Positions 56,201 to 64,000 of a stretch of 64,000 bases of DNA are shown here, piece by piece. The stretch spans positions 17,166,501 through 17,230,500 of the forward strand of contig NC_133167.1 in assembly GCF_040802235.1 (NCBI RefSeq). The letters run 5' to 3'. The position numbers and the translations under genes are program-made. The stretch's first letter is position 1. The number at the start of each line of letters is the position of its first letter. Origin of the DNA: Manis javanica (taxonomy: Eukaryota > Chordata > Mammalia > Pholidota > Manidae). A model generated the notes under the pieces. That model saw nothing but the letters and a program-made list of their open reading frames with translations. It searched no databases and was not told where the DNA came from.

Positions 56201-59200
56201 TTGTGCAAAGCAATAAGGAGGTTCCTCAAAATACTAAAAATAGAAATACCATTTGACCCAGGAATTCCACTCCTAGGCATTTACCCAAAGAAACAAGATC
56301 CATGATTTGAAAAGACATATGCACCCCTATGTTTATTGCAGCACTATTTACAATAGCCAAGAAATGGAAGCAACCTAAGTGTCCATCAGTAGATGAATGG
56401 ATAAAGAACATGTGATACGTATATACACCTGAATATTGCTCAGCCATAAAAAGGAAAGAAATCCTACCATTTGCAATAACATGGATGGAGCTGGAGGGTA
56501 TTATGCTCAGTGAAATAAGCCAGGCGGAGAAAGACAAATACCAAATGACTTCAATCATTTGTAGAGTATAAAAACAAAGCAAAACTGAAAGAACAAAACA
56601 GCAGCAGACTCACAGACTCCAAGAAGGGACTAGTGGTTACCAAAGGGGAGCAGTGGGGGAGGAAGAAGGAGATTAAGGGGCACTATAATTCACAATCATA
56701 ATACAGGTAGGTCACAGGGAAGGCAGTACAGCACAGAAAAAAACAAATGATGACTCTGTAGTATCTTACTATGCTAATAACAGTGACTGCAATGGGGGAG
56801 TGAGGACTTTATAATATGGGTGAATGTTGAAACCACAATGTTGTTCATGTGAAACCTTTATAAGATTGTATGTCAATGAAACTTTAATAAAAAAAAAAAG
56901 TAAGGGATAAGGGGGGGAAGAAGGGGGGTATTAAGATTAGCATGCATGGGGGGGGAGGGAGAAAGGGTAGGGTGGGCTGTACAACACAGAGAGGACAAGT
57001 AGTGATTCTACAACATTTTGCTAAGCTGATGGACAGTAACCGTAATGTGGTTTTTAGGGGGGACCTGATATAGGGGAGAGCATAGTAAACATAGTATTCT
57101 TCATGTAAATGTAGATTAAAGATTAAAAAAAAAAAAGAAAAAGAAAGAAAGAAAAGGGGGATTACTCCTTGATAGGATAAAACTATTGGTAAATCAAAGA
57201 TCAATGCATGCTTTAAATATCCTTAATGTTGATCACTTAAAGGGTGTCAGATGATCAGCTATGGAGGTACTATTTTTCTGATAATATTCCTTTCTCTTAA
57301 TAAAAAAAAAAAAAAAGGCAGTTCCTGTGTGCTGACCTCCAATGAGTTCTGCACACTGGTATAGAGGGCATGTCAAAGTGTGGGCAAAGGGTCTGTTTGT
57401 TTCTATGCAGAAGATCAAGGCCTAGCTTGGCTACCCAGAAAATGAACTAAGATACGATATGAGGAGAAGCTTCCGGCATCAGCACTCTCTGGAGGACTTG
57501 TGCCGGGGGATGATCATCAAAAAGCCTCCACAGGGATCCGGACGATGCTGCGGTTGTGGCTGCATCCAGCCCACCATCTCCTGGACTTGCCATTGGAATG
57601 AGGAGGGAGATGTCTAGGCTGGCATGTGCATACAGTGAGACAACGAATTTGACCGGATCTGTACTGTTGGAACTCAACCAGGAGTTGGGAGGGGTACAAG
57701 TTGTAGCACTCCAAAATCTTATGAATATAGACTATCTATGGTTAAAAGAACATATGGGATGTGAACAGATCCCAGAAATGGGTTGCTCTAATTTGTCTGA
57801 TTTCTCTCAGACTGTTCAAGTACAGTTGGACAATATCCATCATATCATAGACAAATTTTCACAAATGCCTAGGGTGCCTAAACGGTTTTCTTGGCTTCAC
57901 TGGAGATGGATGGTAATTATAGATTTGCTTTGTTTATGTCACCGTATTCCTATTATGTTAATATGTGAGCGCAAGTTAGTTGCTAGTTTAAAACCTATAC
58001 ATGCTTAAGGTACTCTACAAGAAGATATGTCAAAGAAATAATCAATCCTCCCATGTTTTCTTCCATATGCTACCTCTATAGCTTTTCTTCTTCCTTCCTA
58101 ATTACAATCCTTAAATAGAACTCATGCCTCATAGCGAATTTACCGAGTATCATAATTCCTCCAGGTAGTAAAGATACCTCGAGACAAGTGCTGGGCATAG
58201 AAGCCACAGGGCATAAATCTGCAAAGAAGTAAAAAGCTAACCTTTTCAAACAATATGGCTTCTCTCTCACTTACCAACTTTACATTTCCCTGTATGGCCC
58301 CGGAAGATGACTGGTTAGCCAGAGACGGGTAAGATTCCTCAAGGGAGGAACAACCTAAGACAGGCACAGTCACAGGGGGGCCATCAGGTGAGAAATTGGG
58401 GATCAACAGAGGTGAGGCTCAGAACCTCACCCCCCCTGTTTTGAGAGAAATCTTCTGCATCCGTGGATGTTTTGCTGCCCTTGTCTAGCTTGGATTAATA
58501 CTTAGTCCATAGGCACACACCTGATCATCTACATTTGCCCTCTTACAGCACTAAACTATGTTTTCTACCTTTATCTTGCATCTACCTACCACTTCAGCAT
58601 TTTATTAAAAATAAAAATAATAATAATAATAAGGGGAGAAATGTGGGATCCACATATAAATCAAGTATAAAAATCAAACGAATATTCATATTTGACCTGA
58701 TTGTTTATAATTCATAATGCGTGACCAAAACCGAAAGTTTCTGTGATGAATGCCTTTGTACTGTTCACCATGTAAGAATTTATTCACTATGTAAGAATTC
58801 GTTCACCATGGAAGAACTTGTTCGTTATGCTTCAGAAGATTGGAGACTGACGAGAATTAGGCTTGAGATGGATTAATGATTGTGCATTGAGCATTGACCC
58901 CCCTATACAGAATTTTATTGTTGTTAACAACCATTTGATCAATAAATATGAGAGATGCCTCTCAAAAAAAAAAAAAGAATTTCAAAATGCTATAATTTAC
59001 TGTTTTACTTCATGTTTATATCATTGTTACTTTATTGAAAGCTCTTATTGAACATATATTCATTTATTTGCAGATTTCTGCCAAAATTCTGATCACTCAG
59101 TTTCAAATAGTTTTTAGAGAGAATTATTGTGAAAATGTACACAAAGCAGTTTGTTTGAAAAAGTTAAGACTAAATATAAGACTGCAAACCATTTTTGTGT

Positions 59201-62200
59201 ATTTATGCCATTTTTCATATAATTACACATGAAGAATAGCAATTCAGAATGTTTTTATAGTCAGTGATGGGAGGGATCTCTTTTCACAGCTGATGAGAAT
59301 AAACCATACTTTTGACTGAAAAAAAAAAAAGTAGTACCAACTGTTAATAAATCTAAAGCCTTGACCAGTCAGGGCTAGGAGGGGTACATTATCTGAGGGC
59401 AGGAGGACAGGAAAAGAAAGACTCCTTGATTTCTGAACCCCTCCTTAAGTTTACTCTGGGCTTGCTGGCATTTCACGGGGCATTTTCCCCTTGAATGCAG
59501 TCCCTGTGTTTGACTTTGTGCCTTCCCTGTGGGACCTCACCTCCGCAGGGGCAGACAGTACATGTGTGGCAGCAGTGATCCACTCCACAGGCTGGAGGTC
59601 AAAGGTCACCCCTTGCTGACCAAGCTGTCCCAACAGACAGGCTGCTGCACTCTGTGGAGAGTTAGAGGAGAGAGAATGTCTGAATCTGAATGATATTCGG
59701 GGCAGGCGGAGAGGATTTAGTCTCCGTCCTAGTCCAGGAGGACGCCTCATAAAAGTTGCAAATAGGAGAGTGACTCCCCTGCTCCCACAAAAGTTGACTG
59801 ACAGGTTGAAATGGGGAGTAAGTTGAAAGATGAAAACTCACCACAAGAGAAACGATGTGTGAATGGGTGAAGAGAGTGGCAATCTCACTGCCTCGCTTCT
59901 CCATTCTGAAAAGACGAGATCCACCAAGGGATGCAGAAGCGTGAAAGGAAGATGGTGAGTAGCCTTCCCTCTCTACACAGGCTGCAGGTCTACCTCCAGG
60001 CCACAAAGTTGGTGAGAATCTAGGTTCTTTGTAAAGCAAACTTCAACCTCTCTATCCCAATCCCTCCTAAGAACAAGCTGTAGGGTGCCACTTGCCAGGT
60101 TTCATGTCAGGGTGAGCTATATGGGTGGCAGAGTTCTTACATGACTCACCCAGAGGGCAGATCTTGGAGCTGGAGGACAAGAAGGAAGAGGAGGTAGAGC
60201 GCCACTTCAGCAGACTCTTCCCTATCCACCACCTCCACCTACAGAGGAAGCCCGAGATATCAAAGCAACCTCTGACTGAGATGGTGGCGCCACCATGAGA
60301 TGCTTGCCTGTGTTGCTGGCCTACCTTGCCCTGGACCAACATCAACAGCGACTCGAAGGCCAGGGGCTCCTGCCCTAGCAGATGGCACAGGCACTCACTG
60401 ACTCGGCAGCAGGAGTAGAGAACCTAAGGGAGGGGGAAGGAGTCTGTGAGAGAGGCAGAGCAGCCCTGGGGCTCCCAGACTGGAAGCCTCAGCTGAAAAG
60501 CAGGCTAGCCTCTCAACAGATCTGGTACCCACACTTGGGGGTGTTGAGAGTTCAGGCCACTTGCACTTAATGCTGTAAAGATAATGAGATAGAGACACTT
60601 GAAAGTTCCAGGGAGGACTGGCTAACAGTGAGGCCGTCTCAACTGGAGAGATTTAAAAGCAAACAGGGGTCATCCAAAAGGGTCTTTCAACTCTCTCAGT
60701 CTCTCTCTCTCTCTGTCCTGGGGGTTAAAAAGAAAGCTGAAGTGCCAAGAGTTCCAGGCAGGCAGTACCTTGAGAAGGTGTAGGCACAGGCTGGGATGCT
60801 GTAAGCCAGAGATGAGGGATGGCCTCAGAGGGCTGCTATCTTCAGAGAGCAGATTTGCCAAATGCCGAGAGATCTAGAGGGACATACCTGAAGGCTCAAT
60901 CCCCTTCCCAATTATTCCAATCCTATTCCTCTCATATCTCCAGTTAATCAGGACTCTCAACCCCTCACTAGCCACTCTTCCCTGGGTTCACCGGGAACCT
61001 CAGACCCCACTGCATTCCCAGTCTTCACTGTCAATGCAGAACCAAGAATCACGGCCTAGTTTAACCCAGTGTAGCGAAGTGTTGCTGGCCAAAAGGGAGC
61101 AGATAATCTAAATTCTGAGCCCTTGAGGAAGCATCACTGGTGGCTGCAGATTAGCTACCCTACCACATGGGCAGTTTGTCACTTAGCTCTGTAACCAGCT
61201 GGCCAAAGGCTCTGGGAGTTTGGCTACATCATATTCTACAAGCAGCCCAGACCCAGGGTGGAAGCATCTGTTTCTCCAAGAACTGAGAAAGGGGAGTCAG
61301 AAAAGCTTATTTTTCTACATTTCTGAGAAGCTCTAGCAGTAGGGATGAGGGAACCAAGAAACTGCAGCTCATACCTGCTCCTTGGCTTCCCAGCAGGCAG
61401 GCAGTCCCACAGGAACAGTGCATATGGCTGCCAGCGCAGAGGAAACAGCTTCCGGCAGATCCTTACTCTGCTCCCTAGGTGGCTGGCTCACTTGCAGGGC
61501 TTCTATGGAGAAAGGCAAAGAATGCAGGGTGGGATCCAGTTGTTCCCTCAGATCCCCATTCATTTTTTTCTGTTCTTTATGAGCACTCACTAAATGCCAG
61601 GCAGTATTCTAGGCGATGGCAGTAGAATGGCCAGTGCTGGACCTACTCAACAAGTCAAGAGACTCTCCCCTCCCCTTTGCTTACCTGGGGGTGTGTGGAA
61701 AGGGAGCTGCAGAATTGTCAAGCCATGAAGGAGCCCGTCCAACACAGCCTGCTGTGTTGTTAGCAGACTGGAGTAAAAGGCTTTGGAGATGGACCAGCTG
61801 TTCCCATCCATGGTTTCACACAGAACAGTAAAGCACTAAGGGAGACAAGGGCAAGGTTAACAGTAGGGCACTGGAACACTGACTGCACTTTGGGTAAGCA
61901 GCAAGAATCCCCAGAGAACCTGAGAAAAGAGAAAAACCCAGAGGGGCCAGACATGTAAATTCTAAATGTTCCTTGAACAGGAAATACATTATATTGGTTC
62001 ATTCAAAGATGGAAATTTTAGGTGTCAATCCTTCTATTCTCTGATCAACTACTCTCCAAATGATGTTTTTCAAAGTGTTACCTGCTGACCATGAATATAA
62101 AAATTCCTGGTGATTCATGGGTCCCTCTCAATCCAATCCACTGATTCGGAATTTCAGGAGATGGGGTATTTACTTCAAGCTCCCCATGCTACTCGCTGCA

Positions 62201-63697
62201 CAGTGACATATGAGAAGTGCTGGCCAAAATATAAGTTAGACATTAAAAGCTTTCTGACTTAAAGGCGTAAGGGATGTTAAAATAGGCTCTCAGACCAGAA
62301 AAGTTTGAATGGACTACTAGCTGGAGGCAAGAATGTAGCCCAGACCTGTGTTCCCAACTATCAGTTTGAACAGTGACCAGGCAATTGTTTACTTCCTTGC
62401 ACAAGTTCCTCTCTAAGTGTCTCCTCTGAGATCAGTCAGAATTCAACTGTGTTCTTATTCAATCTTCCATTCCTTGTCCCTCACTCCTCAAGAGCCCAGA
62501 GGAGAAAACCCACATAATTTACTAGTCTGTAGGACAAACAAGGTTGGGAAATACTAGCTGATGTGCAAGCCTCTTCAAGAAGAAATACTTCTACTGGTGG
62601 TTCCCTGAAATAGACCACATTGCTTAATGCCTCTGGGCCTTTACATACATTGTTTTTTCTGCCTGGAATGTCTTCCCTAATTTCCTATCTTATTGACCTG
62701 GCAAACTTCTAGGCATTCTTCAAATGCTAGCAGAGATGATTTCCTTTATGATCCTCCAAGTAGCATTAATCATATCTTCTTCAGTGGTGCTTCTGCATTT
62801 TATACAAGTTCTAATATACTTTTCACCCAGTTGCCCTTGAGCACTTTTTGTCTCTCCTATTAGACTATTCTCTAGGCCCTTCAGGACTGGGACTTTCTCT
62901 TACTCATGTGGGATACGGCACATAGTCGGCATTCAACAAATGTTTGTTGTACTACTTTGCTCTAATCCTATACAGTTAAGAAAGGGGAAAGGAGGAACAC
63001 AGGGAAAGACAGCAGAGACAGAACTCTGGAAGTGTGGAGCCTGATTACCATAAGGCTGTCCCTCCGAAAAGCCTGCTCAGAGTCATCTTGTTGGGCCAAC
63101 AGTTTCCCCAACAGGTCCAGAAAGAGGTTGGCAGCCTCCTGAAACACCTGTAGGCTGGGAAAACATGAGCCATGATCTCTTGTCATCTCTCTACTACAAG
63201 ACCAGATGTGGTGAATGGGTCAGTTCTGGGTAGGGAGGAAAATCTGCAAAGGAACACCAGAACATTCCATCCCATCTTCCCCACTAAACATGCTGTCTTC
63301 TATATACACCCTCCAAGCCCCTTCCTTGCCATCTTTTCTAGGTTATTCACATCTTGACCCTTTCATTTAGTGTACGGTGATTGCTGACCCTAAAATCTGG
63401 AAGTCTTGGGGCAAACTTTGAGATGTCTCACAGTCGTTAAGAGAACTAGCTGGACTGTAAGGGGTCAGTCAGCTGATCCCTAAACCTGTCATAAATCTCC
63501 ACTTCTCCTTACTTAACCTCCTCTTAATGGGCTGAGGAAGAATGAAGGTAGAAAAAGAAGCCAAACTGGCCAACGGAACAAAACGGTCCTTTATCCCACC
63601 TGTCACCTGTCTGGCTCCTCTCCAGATTGAAGGTGCAAGCAAAGTAGGCCTGAATCACAGCCATCAGGTCCCGTAAGAAAGTTCCATACCAACATTG
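50118..63697 (-). CDS. STK36: STK36 (fused homologue), C-terminal part, 15 exons; 5' end beyond the window
   Basis: STK36 is a serine/threonine kinase-family protein linked to Hedgehog signalling and to assembly of the central pair in motile cilia (known of the family). The kinase domain lies outside the window to the right. Exons 63600-63697, 63049-63154, 61685-61835, 61375-61502, 60769-60873, 60325-60423, 60150-60238, 59842-59905, 59541-59651, 54015-54089, 53406-53580, 53001-53148, 52625-52772, 51325-52071 and 50118-50261 join in one open frame of 795 residues plus stop. The human protein is about 1,315 residues, so about 520 are missing. The visible part is alpha-helical with ARM/HEAT-like repeats, clearest near the C-terminus. 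All junctions have AG/GT borders with agreeing phase. A 5.45-kb intron (54,090-59,540) holds two retroelements. Confidence 0.95.
50785..50945 (+). repeat. MIR-like SINE
   Basis: GGGCTCTGGATTCAGACTCCTGGGTTC...TTTGTGCCTCAGTTTCCTCACCTGCAAAATGAGG matches MIR well. It lies in the last STK36 intron. Confidence 0.75.
51325..52071 (-). CDS. STK36: STK36 coding exon with ARM/HEAT-like repeats
   Basis: 747 nt, phase 0, 249 residues from [20 protein letters not shown] to EPCIHQ. Three helical repeats stand out: [60 protein letters not shown], each with the D-x-x-(V/I)R/K-x-(N/E)A pattern of ARM/HEAT units. Acceptor CCTCCCAG, donor CAG|GTACAG. Confidence 0.95.
52625..52772 (-). CDS. STK36: STK36 coding exon
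   Basis: 148 nt encoding [49 protein letters not shown]. Acceptor TCCTTAG, donor CAG|GTACTT. Confidence 0.93.
53001..53148 (-). CDS. STK36: STK36 coding exon
   Basis: 148 nt encoding [48 protein letters not shown]. Acceptor TTTCCAG, donor GC|GTGAGT. Too broken by codon phase to show as a long ORF, but the frame joins both neighbours. Confidence 0.92.
53406..53580 (-). CDS. STK36: STK36 coding exon with a tandem NAGNAG acceptor
   Basis: 175 nt encoding [50 protein letters not shown]. The acceptor reads CTATAGCAGGAG, so either TAG (includes an extra Gln) or CAG three bases later may be used. Donor G|GTATCT. Confidence 0.92.
54015..54089 (-). CDS. STK36: STK36 small coding exon
   Basis: 75 nt, phase 0, encoding [25 protein letters not shown]. 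Acceptor CTGCCAG, donor CAG|GTATAG. Identified by its conserved [14 protein letters not shown] block. Confidence 0.9.
54090..55514. other. STK36 intron, unassigned part
   Basis: No gene and no clear repeat are seen in this purine-rich intronic DNA before the LINE-1 fragment. Confidence 0.5.
55515..56900 (+). mobile_element. 5'-truncated LINE-1 in an STK36 intron
   Basis: Starts in ORF2 (CAATATACAATGGGGAAATA...) and runs through [20 protein letters not shown] and [20 protein letters not shown] to a 3'UTR and an A-tail. The C-terminal frame has stops. It is older than the copy at 30,522 and opposite to STK36. Confidence 0.88.
56901..58976 (+). mobile_element. 5'-truncated LINE-1/ERV chimera
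   Basis: Starts inside the L1 3'UTR (GATAAGGGGGGGAAGAAGGG), continues through ATTAAAAAAAAAAAAGAAA and GAAA repeats into GGGGGATTACTCC at about 57,156, exactly the L1/ERV junction seen at 37,440-37,460. It ends with the TM remnant, polypurine tract, TGTGGG at 58,642, AATAAA at 58,941-58,946 and poly(A) at 58,964-58,976. It inserted at the A-tail of the older L1 ending at 56,900. This copy lacks the 242-bp extra segment. Confidence 0.9.
57556..58008 (+). pseudogene. Retroviral transmembrane envelope remnant in the L1/ERV chimera (150-codon open stretch)
   Basis: Shows the LQN segment, a CX6GC version of the usual CX6CC (CEQIPEMGC), [25 protein letters not shown], a tryptophan-rich stretch and part of a hydrophobic anchor ([19 protein letters not shown]). 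There is no surface subunit and no signal peptide, and a key cysteine is changed. An open frame by relative youth, not evidence of function. Confidence 0.75.
59541..59651 (-). CDS. STK36: STK36 coding exon
   Basis: 111 nt, phase 0: [37 protein letters not shown]. Acceptor CTCCACAG, donor GAG|GTGAGG. Confidence 0.94.
59842..59905 (-). CDS. STK36: STK36 coding exon
   Basis: 64 nt encoding [21 protein letters not shown]. Acceptor TTTTCAG, donor GTG|GTGAGT. Confidence 0.92.
60150..60238 (-). CDS. STK36: STK36 coding exon
   Basis: 89 nt encoding [29 protein letters not shown]. Acceptor CTGTAG, donor GG|GTGAGT. A leucine-rich helix typical of the solenoid. Confidence 0.92.
60325..60423 (-). CDS. 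STK36: STK36 coding exon
   Basis: 99 nt, phase 0: [33 protein letters not shown]. Acceptor CCCTTAG, donor AAG|GTAGGC. Confidence 0.93.
60769..60873 (-). CDS. STK36: STK36 coding exon
   Basis: 105 nt, phase 0: [35 protein letters not shown]. Acceptor CCTCTAG, donor AAG|GTACTG. A (CT)n run lies in the intron at about 60,699-60,716. Confidence 0.93.
61375..61502 (-). CDS. STK36: STK36 coding exon
   Basis: 128 nt encoding [42 protein letters not shown]. Acceptor CTCCATAG, donor CAG|GTATGA. Confidence 0.94.
61685..61835 (-). CDS. STK36: STK36 coding exon
   Basis: 151 nt encoding [50 protein letters not shown]. Acceptor CTCCCTTAG, donor G|GTAAGC. Confidence 0.93.
62060..62222 (-). mobile_element. 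MER5-like hAT element
   Basis: TTTTTCAAAGTGTTACCTGCTGACC...GGAATTTCAGGAGATGGGG...GAGAAGTGCTGG resembles a diverged MER5-type element. Orientation uncertain. Confidence 0.5.
62620..62945 (+). repeat. L2-like LINE 3' end
   Basis: CTGGGCCTTTACATACATTG...CTGCCTGGAATGTCTTCCCT...GATACGGCACATAGTCGGCATTCAACAAATGTTTG is a good L2 3' end. Confidence 0.75.
63049..63154 (-). CDS. STK36: STK36 coding exon
   Basis: 106 nt encoding [35 protein letters not shown]. Acceptor TTCCCAG, donor ATG|GTAATC. Confidence 0.94.
63600..63697 (-). CDS. STK36: STK36 coding exon (first visible)
   Basis: 98 nt encoding [32 protein letters not shown]. Acceptor TTGGCAG; the donor AG|GTGGGA is chosen over an earlier GTGACA because it restores the phase of the next exon. 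The 303 bases to the right show no further exon. Confidence 0.93.
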
Positions 63698-64000
63698 CTG
63701 CCAAGAAAGAGGACAGTGATTAAGGGCAATGCAGGGGACGGGACAAAGAATAGAAAAAGCAGTAAGAAAAGGCATCAGATATCAGCTTACCAAACAGAAA
63801 AGGGCAGGGGGAAAAGAACATTTGGACAGAGAGAGTAGAGCTAGAAGTACAAAGTGGCAGCCAATGGGCTATAAATAGCCTGAAATGTGTCTTATTTGGC
63901 CTGAACAGCATTTTGAAATTTAGGAGGTTCTGTTTCTCAAAATAGCTCAAATTCTTTTCTAAATTCCTTGAAAACACTTAAGATTAATTCTCATCAGCAG

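Noticed and set aside
58140..58406. 88-codon antisense open frame, near-identical at 38,428-38,694 and partly at 23,009-23,236
   Set aside because: It runs opposite to the ERV transcript, and its retention is explained by low divergence between copies of one repeat; no protein family is recognised.
1..64000. CRISPR arrays, operons, bacterial-type terminators
   Set aside because: The sequence is mammalian; short tandem runs are LINE-1 or microsatellite repeats.

Overview
The window is nuclear DNA from a placental mammal. It has GT-AG spliced exons of two recognisable vertebrate genes, old mammal-wide repeats (MIR, L2, hAT, MaLR/ERVL-like LTRs) and several LINE-1 layers, one of them young and intact. 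I see no Alu, B1/B2, tRNA-Lys carnivore SINE or ruminant SINE. Together with the L1 type this suggests a laurasiatherian lineage poor in SINEs. A pangolin is my best guess, but this is inference only.

Layout. Both genes lie on the minus strand, head to tail, so transcription runs right to left. STK36 (fused homologue, Hedgehog and ciliary central-pair function) enters from the right edge. Fifteen exons encoding its C-terminal 795 residues or so lie between 63,697 and 50,118, and its poly(A) signal is near 49,493. About 8 kb of repeat-filled intergenic DNA follows. TTLL4 (tubulin polyglutamylase) then starts in a CpG island at about 40,850-41,430. It has an inferred non-coding first exon, a candidate second non-coding exon at 17,038-17,132, and 18 coding exons from 14,074 down to 1,418. 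Those exons join in one continuous frame of 1,202 codons plus stop. The order matches the human 2q35 neighbourhood as I remember it (STK36 then TTLL4). Both genes act on microtubule or axoneme biology.

The large TTLL4 intron 1 (17,133-41,166), the intergenic gap and one STK36 intron (54,090-59,540) are filled with retroelements. The main one is a full-length LINE-1 insertion at 30,522-39,559, antisense to TTLL4. It has intact ORF1 and ORF2, a 5'UTR built from about five roughly 210-bp tandem units, and a 16-bp target-site duplication. Its 3' end is not a normal L1 end. After the L1 3'UTR it continues through about 1.8 kb of endogenous-retrovirus 3' sequence (integrase tail, transmembrane envelope remnant, polypurine tract, U3-R), a poly(A), a further 242-bp unique segment and a second poly(A), all inside one target-site duplication. 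The same L1/ERV junction recurs at 56,901-58,976. ERV-only relatives occur at 22,450-24,258 and 48,026-48,546. I take this as a LINE-1 lineage that captured a retroviral 3' end and now spreads it as a unit, which is the most unusual thing in the window.

Limits: repeat family names are by resemblance from memory; splice sites are by motif and reading-frame agreement; no alignment or expression data were available.
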